Positions 34,706 through 45,036 of a stretch of 64,000 nucleotides of DNA are shown one piece after another. The notes under the pieces are model-generated. The model saw only the letters and a program-made list of their open reading frames with translations, was not told where the DNA came from and did not search any database. The stretch's first letter is position 1. Each line of letters begins with the position of its first letter. The stretch lies in NCBI GenBank assembly GCA_026018925.1, contig JAKSZU010000164.1, positions 310,001 to 374,000 on the forward strand, given 5' to 3'. The translations under genes and the position numbers were made by a program. Origin of the DNA: Tupaia tana. Its lineage: Eukaryota; Chordata; Mammalia; Scandentia; Tupaiidae.

Positions 34706-36249
34706 GTCTCTGTGTCTCTGAGGTCTCTGTCTCTCTCTGCTCCTGTCTCCTCATTTTTTTTGGTTATTTTTCCTTTTTATGATTTTTTTAAAGGTAGAAT
34801 TTCTCTCTGGCTCTCAGCTCCATCTTTTGTTTTGTTAATAAGCCCTTCGGCTCCTTTCTCCCAGGCAGGAGAGTTGAGCCATTCTCTGAGAAGATTGCAC
34901 ATGGATACTGGGAACTAGATATTTCAGGGCACAGGCGAAATGAAGATTTTCTACTCATAATTCAGCCTCCAGCAAGCAAAGCTAGTGTGGTAGGGAGCCT
35001 CTCTGGCCTTCTATCGCTGTCTCTGTGTCTCTGAGTTCTCTGTCTGTCTCTGCTCCTGTCTCCTCATTTTTCTTGGTAATTTTTCCTTTTTACGATTTTT
35101 TTAAAGGTAGAATTTCTCTCTGGCTCTCAGCTCCATCTTTTGTTTTGTTAATAAGACCTTCTGCTCCTTTCTCCCAGGCAGGAGAGTTGAGCCATTCTCT
35201 GAGAAGATTCCACATGAATACTGGGAACTAGATATTTCAGGGCACAGGCGAAATAAAGATTTTCTACTCATAATTCAGCCTCCAGCAAGCAAAGCTAGTG
35301 TGGTAGGTAGCCCCTCTGGCCTTCTATCCCTCTCTCTGTGTCTCTGAGGTCTCTGTCTGTCTCTGCTCCTGTCTCCTCTTTTTTTTTGGTAATTTTTCCT
35401 TTTTACGATTTTTTTAAAGGTAGAATTTCTCTCTGGCTCTCAGCTCCATCTTTTGTTTTGTTAATACGCCCTTCTGCTCCTTTCTCCCAGGCAGGAGAGT
35501 TGAGCCATTCACTGAGAAGATTCCACATGGATACTGGGAACTAGATATTTCAGGGCACAGGCGAAATGAAGATTTTCTACTCATAATTCAGCCTCCAGCA
35601 AGCAAAGCTTGTGTGGTAGGGAGCCCCTCTGGCCTTCTATCGCTGTCTCTGTGTCTCTGAGGTCTCTGTCTCTCTCTGCTCCTATCTCCTCATTTTCTTT
35701 GGTAATTTTTCCTTTTTACGATTTTTTTAAAGGTAGAATTTCTCTCTGGTTCTCAGCTCCATCTTTTTTTTTGTTAATAAGCCCTTCTGCTCCTTTCTCC
35801 CAGGCAGGAGAGTTGAGCCATTCTCTGAGAAGTTTCCACATGGATACTGAGAACTAGATATTTCAGGGCACAGGCGAAATGAAGATTTTCTACTCATAAT
35901 TCAGCCTCCAGCAAGCAAAGCTAGTGTGGTAGGGAGCCCCTCTGGCCTTCTATCCCTGTCTCTGTTTCTATGAGGTCTCTGTCTCTCTCTGCGCCTGTCT
36001 CTTCATATTTTTTTGTAATTTTTCCTTTTTACGATTTTTTTAAAGGTAGAATGTCTCTCTGTCTCTCAGCTCCATCTTTTGTTTTGTTAATAAGCCCTTC
36101 TGCTCCTTTCTCCCAGGCAGGAGAGTTGAGCCATTCTCTGAGAAGATTCCACATGGATACTGGGAACTAGTTATTTCAGGGCACAGGCGAAATGAAGATT
36201 TTCTACTCATAATTCAGCCTCCAGCAAGCAAAGCTAGTGAGGTAGGGAG
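34706..36249 (+). repeat. Triplicated block D, copy 3
   Basis: Near-identical to 32202-33745. After it, the monomer at 36277 still matches 33773. At 36590 the sequence becomes a ggttattttt/cggctcc type d, whereas copy 2 continues with the ctcgcagg monomer at 34086, so the duplication ends near 36560. Confidence 0.85.
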
Positions 36250-37528
36250 CCCCTCTGGCCTTCTATCCCTGTCTCTGTGTCTCTGAGGTCTCTGTCTCTC
36301 TCTGCTCCTGTCTCTTCATTTTTTTTGGTAATTTTTCCTTTTTACGATTTTTTTAAAGGTAGAATTTCTCTCTGGCTCTCAGCTCCATCTTTTGTTTTGT
36401 TAATAAGCCCTTCTGCTCCTTTCTCCCAGGCAGGAGAGTTGAGCCATTCTCTGAGAAGATTCCACATGGATACTGGGAACTAGATATTTCAGGGCACAGG
36501 CGAAATGAAGATTTTCTACTCATAATTCAGCCTCCAGCAAGCAAAGCTAGTGTGGTAGGGAGCCCCTCTGGCCTTCTATCGTTGTCTCTGTGTCTCTGAG
36601 GTCTCTGTCTCTCTCTGCTCCTGTCTCCTCATTTTTTTTGGTTATTTTTCCTTTTTACGATTTTTTTAAAGGTAGAATTTCTCTCTGGCTCTCAGCTCCA
36701 TCTTTTGTTTTGTTAATAAGCCCTTCGGCTCCTTTCTCCCAGGCAGGAGAGTTGAGCCATTCTCTGAGAAGATTGCACATGGGTACTGGGAACTAGATAT
36801 TTCAGGGCACAGGCGAAATGAAGATTTTCTACTCATAATTCAGCCTCCAGCAAGCAAAGCTTGTGTGGTAGGGAGCCCCTCTGGCCTTCTATCCCTGTCT
36901 CTGTGTCTCTGAGGTCTCTGTCTCTCTCTGCTCCTATCTCCTCATTTTCTTTGGTAATTTTTCCTATTTACGATTTTTTTAAAGGTAGAATTTCTCTCTG
37001 GCTCTCAGCTCCATCTTTTGTTTTGTTAATAAGCCCTTCTGCTCCTTTCTCCCAGGCAGGAGAGTTGAGCCATTCTCTGAGAAGATTCCACATGGATACT
37101 GGGAACTAGATATTTCAGGGCACAGGCGAAATGAACATTTTCTACTCATAATTCAGCCTCCAGCAAGCAAAGCTAGTGTGGTAGGGAGCCCCTCTGGCCT
37201 TCTATCCCTGTCTCTGTGTCTCTGAGGTCTCTGTCTCTCTCTGCTCCTGTGTCTTCATTTTTTTGGGTAATTTTTACTTTTTACGATTTTTTTAAAGGTA
37301 GAATTTCTCTCTGGCTCTCAGCTCCATCTTTTGTTTTGTTAATAAGCCCTTCTGCTCCTTTCTCCCAGGCAGGAGAGTTGAGCCATTCTCTGAGAAGTTT
37401 CCACATGGATACTGGGAACTAGATATTTCAGGGCACAGGCGAAATGAAGATTTTCTACTCATAATTCAGCCTCCAGCAAGCAAAGCTAGTGTGGTAGGGA
37501 GCCCCTCTGGCCTTCTATCCCTGTCTCT

Positions 37529-40347
37529 GTGTCTCTGAGGACTCTGTCTCTCTCTGCTCCTGTCTCCTCATATTTTTTGGTAATTTTTCCTTTTTACGAT
37601 TTTTTTAAAGGTAGAATTTCTCTCTGGCTCTCAGCTCCATCTTTTGTTTTGTTAATAAGCCCTTCTGCTCCTTTCTCCCAGGCAGGAGAGTTGAGCCATT
37701 CTGTGAGAAGATTCCACATGGATATTGGGAACAAGATATTTCAGGGCACAGGCGACATGAAGATTTTCTACTCATAATTCAGCCTCCAGCAAGCAAAGCT
37801 AGTGTGGTAGGGAGCCCCTCTGGCCTTCTATCCCTGTCTCTGTGTCTCTGAGGTCTCTGTCTCTCTCTGCTCCTGTCTCCTCATTTTTTTTTTGTTATTT
37901 TTCCTTTTGACGATTTTTTTTAAAGGGAGAATTTCTCTCTGGCTCTCAGCTTCATCTTTTGTTTTGTTAATACGCCCTTCCTCTCCTTTCTCCCAGGCAG
38001 GAGAGTTGAGCCATTCTCTGAGAAGTTTGCACATGGATACTGGGAACCAGATATTTCAGGGCACAGGCGAAATGAAGATTTTCTACTCATAACTCAGCCT
38101 CCAGCAAGCAAAGCTAGTGTGGTAGGGAGCCTCTCTGGCCTTCTATCGCTGTCTCTGTGTCTCTGAGGTCTCTGTCTCTCTCTGCTCCTGTCTCCTCTTT
38201 TTTTTGGTAATTTTTCCTTTTTACGATTTTTTTAAAGGTAGAATTTCTCTCTGGCTCTCAGCTCCATCTTTTGTTTTGTTAATAAGCCCTTCTGCTCCTT
38301 TCTCCCAGGCAGGAGAGTTGAGCCATTCTCTGAGAAGATTCCACATGGATATTGGGAACAAGATATTTCAGGGCACAGGCGACATGAAGATTTTCTACTC
38401 ATAATTCAGCCTCCAGCAAGCAAAGCTAGTGTGGTAGGGAGCCCCTCTGGCCTTCTATCCCTGTCTCTGTGTCTCTGAGGTCTCTGTCTCTCTCTGCTCC
38501 TGTCTCCTCATTTTTTTTTTGTTATTTTTCCTTTTGACGATTTTTTTTAAAGGGAGAATTTCTCTCTGGCTCTCAGCTTCATCTTTTGTTTTGTTAATAC
38601 GCCCTTCCTCTCCTTTCTCCCAGGCAGGAGAGTTGAGCCATTCTCGGAGAAGTTTGCACATGGATACTGGGAACCAGATATTTCAGGGCACAGGCGAAAT
38701 GAAGATTTTCTACTCATAACTCAGCCTCCAGCAAGCAAAGCTAGTGTGGTAGGGAGCCTCTCTGGCCTTCTATCGCTGTCTCTGTGTCTCTGAGGTCTCT
38801 GTCTCTCTCTGCTCCTGTCTCCTCTTTTTTTTGGTAATTTTTCCTTTTTACGATTTTTTTAAAGGTAGAATTTCTCTCTGGCTCTCAGCTCCATCTTTTG
38901 TTTTGTTAATAAGCACTTCTGCTCCTTTCTCCCAGGCAGGAGAGTTGAGCCATTCTCTGAGAAGATTCCACATGGATACTGGGTACTAAATATTTCAGGG
39001 CACAGGCGAAATAAAGATTTTCTACTCATAATTCAGCCTCCAGCAAGCAAAGCTAGTGTGGTAGGTAGCCCCTCTGGCCTTCTATCACTGTCTCTGTGTC
39101 TCTGAGGTCTCTGTCTCTCTCTGCTCCTGTCTCCTCTTTTTTTTTGGTAATTTTTCCTTTTTACGATTTTTTTAAAGGTAGAATTTCTCTCTGGCTCTCA
39201 GCTCCATCTTTTGTTTTGTTAATACGCCCTTCTGCTCTTTTCTCCCAGGCAGGAGAGTTGAGCCATTCTCTGAGAAGATTCCACATGGATACTGGGAACT
39301 AGATATTTCAGGGCACAGGCGAAATGAAGATTTTCTACTCATAATTCAGCCTCCAGCAAGCAAAGCTAGTGTGGTAGGGAGCCTCTTTGGCTTTCAATCC
39401 CTGTCTCTGTGTCTCTGAGGTCTCTGTCTCTCTCTGCTCCTGTCTCCTCATTTTTTTTGGTAATTTTTCCTTTTTACGATTTTTTTAAAGTTAGAATTTC
39501 TCTCTGGCTCTCAGCTCCATCTTTTGTTTTGTTAATAAGCCTTTCTGCTCCTTTCTCCCAGGCAGGAGAGTTGAGCCATTCTCTGAGAAGATTCCACATG
39601 GATACTGGGAACTAGATATTTCAGGGCACAGGTAAAATGAAGATTTTCTACTCATAATTCAGCCTCCAGCAAGGAAAGCTACTGTGGTACGGAGCACCTC
39701 GGGCCTTCTATTCTTGTCTCTGTGTCTCTGAGGACTCTGTGTCTCTCTGCTCCTGTCTCCTCAATTTTTTTGGTAATTTTTCCTTTTTACGATTTTTTTA
39801 AAGGTAGAATTTCTCTCTGGCTCTCAGCTCCATCTTTTGTTTTGTTAATAAGCCCTTCTGCTCCTTTCTCCCAGGCAGGAGAGTTGAGCCATTCTCTGAG
39901 AAGTTTCCACATGGATACTGGGAACTAGATATTTCAGGGCACAGGCGAAATGAAGATTTTCTACTCATAATTCAGCCTCCAGCAAGCAAAGCTAGTGTGG
40001 TAGGGAGCCCCTCTGGCCTTCTATCCCTGTCTCTGTGTCTCTGAGGTCTCTGTCCCTCTCTGCTCCTGTGTCTTCATTTTTTTTGGTAATTTTTCCTTTT
40101 TACGATTTTTTTAAAGGTAGAATTTCTCTCTGGCTCTCAGCTCCATCTTTTGTTTTGTTAATAAGCCCTTCTGCTCCTTTCTCGCAGGCAGGAGAGTTGA
40201 GCCATTCTCTGAGAAGATTCCACATGGATACTGGGAAATAGATATTTCAGGGCACAGGCGAAATGAAGATTTTCTACTCATAATTCAGCCTCCAGCAAGC
40301 AAAGCTAGTGTGGTTGGGAGCCCCTCTGGCCTTCTATCCCTGTCTCT
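37529..40347 (+). repeat. Region II HOR unit 1, nine monomers X-Y-Z/X-Y-Z-U-V-W-T
   Basis: X 37529 (gaggactctg, catatttttt, ggatattgggaacaag, gcgacatg); Y 37842 (ttgttattttt, ttttgacg, aaagggag, acgcccttcctctcc, gtttgcac); hybrid 38156 (Z start, X end); Y 38469; Z 38783 (cctctttttttt, gggtacta, gaaataaag, gtaggtagcc); U 39096; V 39409 (aaagttag, ggtaaaatg, tactgtggtacgg); W 39722 (gaggactctg); T 40035 (ctcctgtgtcttc). Length 2,819 bp, the seven-monomer form plus one extra Y-Z pair. Confidence 0.7.
37690..38907 (+). repeat. Two-monomer tandem duplication (627-bp period)
   Basis: 37690-38280 and 38317-38907 match at offset 627, including the rare ttttgacgattttttt, aaagggag, gcttcatc, ggaaccagat and cataactcag. 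I saw one clear difference: cattctctgag (near 38017) versus cattctcggag (near 38640). The 38156 monomer joining the copies has a Z-type start and an X-type end, so it records the crossover itself. Confidence 0.8.
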
Positions 40348-42536
40348 GTGTCTCTGAGGTCTCTGTCTCTCTCTGCTCCTGTCTCCTCATATTTTTTGGT
40401 AATTTTTCCTTTTTACGATTTTTTTAAAGGTAGAATTTCTCTCTGGCTCTCAGCTCCATCTTTTCTTTTGTTAATAAGCCCTTCTGCTCCTTTCTCCCAG
40501 GCAGGAGAGTTGAGCCATTCTCTGAGAAGATTCCACATGGATATTGGGAACAAGATATTTCAGGGCACAGGCGAAATGAAGATTTTCTACTCATAATTCA
40601 GCCTCCAGCAAGCAAAGCTAGTGTGGTAGGGAGCCCCTCTGGCCTTCTATCCCTGTCTCTGTGTCTCTGAGGTCTCTGTCTCTCTCTGCTCCTGTCTCCT
40701 CATTTTTTTTTGGTTATTTTTCCTTTTTACGATTTTTTTAAAGGGAGAATTTCTCTCTGGCTCTCAGCTCCATCTTTTGTTTTGTTAATACGCCCTTCCT
40801 CTCCTTTCTCCCAGGCAGGAGAGTTGAGCCATTCTCTGAGAAGTTTGCACATGGATACTGGGAACTAGATATTTCAGGGCACAGGCGAAATGAAGATTTT
40901 CTACGCATAACTCAGCCTCCAGCAAGCAAAGCTAGTGTGGTAGGGAGCCTCTCTGGCCTTCTATCGCTGTCTCTGTGTCTCTGATGTCTCTGTCTCTCTC
41001 TGCTCTTGTCTCCTCATATTTTTTGGTAATTTTTCCTTTTTACGATTTTTTTAAAGGTAGAATTTCTCTCTGGCTCTCAGCTCCATCTTCTGTTTTGTTA
41101 ATAAGCCCTTCTACTCCTTTCTCCCAGGCAGGAGAGTTGAGCCATTCTCTGAGAAGATTCCACATGGATACTGGGTACTAGATATTTCAGGGCACAGGCG
41201 AAATAAAGATTTTCTACTCATAATTCAGCCTCCAGCAAGCAAAGCTAGTGTGGTAGGTAGCCCCTATGGCCTTCTATCCCTGTCTCTGTGTCTCTGAGGT
41301 CTCTGTCTCTCTCTGCTCCTGTCTCCTCTTTTTTTTGGTAATTTTTCCTTTTTACGATTTTTTTAAAGGTAGAATTTCTCTCTGGCTCTCAGCTCCATCT
41401 TTTGTTTTGTTAATAAGCCCTTCTGCTCCTTTCTCCCAGGCAGGAGAGTTGAGCCATTCTCTGAGAAGATTCCACATGGATACTGGGAACTAGATATTTC
41501 AGGGCACAGGCGAAATGAAGATTTTCTACTCATAATTCAGCCTCCAGCAAGCAAATCTAGTGTGGTAGGGAGGCTCTCTGGCCTTCAATCCCTGTCTCTG
41601 TGTCTCTGAGGTCTCTGTCTCTCTCTGCTCCTGTCTCCTCAAATTTTTGGTAATTTTTCCTTTTTACGATTTTTTTAAAGTTAGAATTTCTCTCTGGCTC
41701 TCAGCTCCATCTTTTGTTTTGTTAATAAGCCTTTCTGCTCCTTTCTCCCAGGCAGGAGAGTTGAGCCATTCTCTGAGAAGATTCCACATGGATACTGGGA
41801 ACTAGATATTTCAGGGCACAGGTGAAATGAAGGTTTTCTACTCATAATTCAGCCTCCAGCAAGCAAAGCTACTGTGGTACGGAGCCCCTCGGGCCTTCTA
41901 TTCCTGTCTCTGTGTCTCTGAGGACTCTGTCTCTCTCTGCTCCTGTCTCCTCATTTTCTTTGGTAATTTTTCCTTTTTACGATTTTTTTAAAGGTAGAAT
42001 TTCTCTTTGGCTCTCAGCTCCATCTTTTGTTTTGTTAATATGCCCTTCTGCTCCTTTCTCCCAGGCAGGAGAGTTGAGCCATTCTCTGAGAAGTTTCCCC
42101 ATGGATACTGGGAACTAGATATTTCAGGACACAGGCGAAATGAAGATTTTCTACTCATAATTCAGCCTCCAGCAAGCAAAGCTAGTGTGGTAGGGAGCCA
42201 CTCTGGCCTTCTATCCCTGTCTCTGTGTCTCTGAGGTCTTTGTCTCTCTCTGCTCTTGTCTCTTCATATTTTTGGTATATTTTCCTTTTTACGATTTTTT
42301 TAAAGGTAGAATTTCTCTCTGGCTCTCAGCTCCCTCTTTTGTTTTGTTAATAAGCCCTTCTGCTCCTTTCTCCCAGGCAGGAGAGTTGAGCCATTCTCTG
42401 AGAAGTTTCCACATGGATACTGGGAACTAGATATTTCAGGGCACAGGCGAAATGAAGATTTTCTACTCATAATTCAGCCTCCAGCAAGCAAAGCTAGTGT
42501 GGTAGGGAGCCCCTCTGGCATTCTATCCCTGTCTCT
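40348..42536 (+). repeat. Region II HOR unit 2, seven monomers X-Y-Z-U-V-W-T (2,189 bp)
   Basis: Simplest unit of region II: X 40348 (catatttttt, ttttcttttg, ggatattggg), Y 40661 (ggttattttt, aaagggag, cttcctctcc, ctacgcata), Z 40975 (ctgatgtctc, cttctgttttg, gggtacta, aataaag), U near 41287 (cctctttttttt), V near 41599 (tcaaatttttgg, aaagttag, ggtgaaatgaagg), W 41912 (gaggactctg) and a T-position monomer near 42225 (gaggtctttg, catatttttgg). The next X is at 42537. Confidence 0.7.
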
Positions 42537-45036
42537 GTGTCTCTGAGGACTCTGTCTCTCTGTGCTCCTGTCTCCTCATATTTTTTGGTAATTTTTCCTT
42601 TTTACGATTTTTTTAAAGGTAGAATTTCTCTCTGGCTCTCAGCTCCATCTTTTCTTTTGTTAATAAGCCCTTCTGCTCCTTTCTCCCAGGCAGGAGAGTT
42701 GAGCCATTCTCTGAGAAGATTCCACATGGATATTGGGAACAAGATATTTCAGGGCACAGGCGACATGAAGATTTTCTACTCATAATTCAGCCTCCAGCAA
42801 GCAAAGCTAGTGTTGTAGGGAGCCCCTCTGGCCTTCTATCCCTGTCTCTGTGTCTCTGAGGTCTCTGTCTCTCTCTGCTCCTGTCTCCTCATTTTTTTTT
42901 GTTATTTTTCCTTTTGACGATTTTTTTAAAGGGAGAATTTCTCTCTGGCTCTCAGCTTCATCTTTTGTTTTGTTAATACGCCCTTCCTCTCCTTTCTCCC
43001 AGGCAGGAGAGTTGAGCCATTCTCTGAGAAGTTTGCACATGGATACTGGGAACCAGATATTTCAGGGCACAGGCGAAATGAAGATTTTCTACTCATAACT
43101 CAGCCTCCAGCAAGCAAAGCTAGTGTGGTAGGGAGCCTCTCTGGCCTTCTATCGCTGTCTCTGTGTCTCTGAGGTCTCTGTCTCTCTCTGCTCCTGTCTC
43201 CTCTTTTTTTTGGTAATTTTTCCTTTTTACGATTTTTTTAAAGGTAGAATTTCTCTCTGGCTCTCAGCTCCATCTTTTGTTTTGTTAATAAGCCCTTCTG
43301 CTCCTTTCTCCCAGGCAGGAGAGTTGAGCCATTCTCTGAGAAGATTCCACATGGATACTGGGTACTAGATATTTCAGGGCACAGGCGAAATAAAGATTTT
43401 CTACTCATAATTCAGCCTCCAGCAAGCAAAGCTAGTGTGGTAGGTAGCCCCTCTGGCCTTCTATCCCTGTCTCTGTGTCTCTGAGGTCTCTGTCTCTCTC
43501 TGCTCCTGTCTCCTCATTTTTTTTGGTTATTTTTCCTTTTTACGATTTTTTTAAAGGGAGAATTTCTCTCTGGCTCTCAGCTCCATCTTTTGTTTTGTTA
43601 ATACGCCCTTCCTCTCCTTTCTCCCAGGCAGGAGAGTTGAGCCATTCTCTGAGAAGTTTGCACATGGATACTGGGAACTAGATATTTCAGGGCACAGGCG
43701 AAATGAAGATTTTCTACGCATAATTCAGCCTCCAGCAAGCAAAGCTAGTGTGGTAGGGAGCCTCTCTGGCCTTCTATCGCTGTCTCTGTGTCTCTGATGT
43801 CTCTGTCTCTCTCTGCTCTTGTCTCCTCATATTTTTTGGTAATTTTTCCTTTTTACGATTTTTTTAAAGGTAGAATTTCTCTCTGGCTCTCAGCTCCATC
43901 TTCTGTTTTGTTAATAAGCCCTTCTGCTCCTTTCTCCCAGGCAGGAGAGTTGAGCCATTCTCTGAGAAGATTCCACATGGATACTGGGTACTAGATATTT
44001 CAGGGCACAGGCGAAATAAAGATTTTCTACTCATAATTCAGCCTCCAGCAAGCAAAGCTAGTTTGGTAGGGAGCCCCTCTGGCCTTCTATCACTGTCTCT
44101 GTGTCTCTGAGATCTCTGTTTATCTCTGCTCCTGTCTCCTCAATTTTTGGTAATTTTTCCTTTTTACGATTTTTTTAAAGGTAGAATTTCTCTCTGGCTC
44201 TCAGCTCCATCTTTTGTTTTGTTAATAAGCCCTTCTGCTCCTTTCTCCCAGGCAGGAGAGTTGAGCCATTCTCTGAGAAGATTCCACATGGATACTGGGA
44301 ACTAGATATTTCAGGGCACAGGCGAAATGAAGATTTTCTACTCATAATTCAGCCTCCAGCAAGAAAAGCTAGTGTGGTAGGGAGGCTCTCTGGCCTTCAA
44401 TCCCTGTCTCTGTGTCTCTGAGGTCTCTGTCTCTCTCTGCTCCTGTCTCCTCAAATTTTTGGTAATTTTTCCTTTTTACGATTTTTTTAAAGTTAGAATT
44501 TCTCTCTGGCTCTCAGCTCCATCTTTTGTTTTGTTAATAAGCCTTTCTGCTCCTTTCTCCCAGGCAGGAGAGTTGAGCCATTCTCTGAGAAGATTCCACA
44601 TGGATACTGGGAACTAGATATTTCAGGGCACAGGTGAAATGAAGGTTTTCTACTCATAATTCAGCCTCCAGCAAGCAAAGCTACTGTGGTACGGAGCCCC
44701 TCGGGCCTTCTATTCCTGTCTCTGTGTCTCTGAGGACTCTGTCTCTCTCTGCTCCTGTCTCCTCATTTTCTTTGGTAATTTTTCCTTTTTACGATTTTTT
44801 TAAAGGTAGAATTTCTCTCTGGCTCTCAGCTCCCTCTTTTGTTTTGTTAATAAGCACTTCTGCTCCTTTCTCCCAGGCAGGAGAGTTGAGCCATTCTCTG
44901 AGAAGGTTGCACATGGATACTGGGAACTAGATATTTCAGGGCACAGGCGAAATGAAGATTTTCTACTCATAATTCAGCCTCCAGCAAGCAAAGCTAGTGT
45001 GGTAGGGAGCCTCTCTGGCCTTCTATCGCTGTCTCT
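42537..45036 (+). repeat. Region II HOR unit 3 with a second Y-Z pair
   Basis: X 42537, Y 42850, Z near 43163, Y 43475, Z 43788, U-position monomer near 44100 (gagatctctgtttatc, tcaatttttgg), V near 44411, W 44724. The 43475-44803 part matches 40663-41990 at offset about 2,812. The first Y-Z pair matches unit 1 (ttttgacg, ggaaccag) and the second matches unit 2 (ctacgcata, ctgatgtctc), so this unit combines both lineages. The U-position monomer also matches the one near 63157, which likewise follows tagtttggtagg. Confidence 0.65.
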
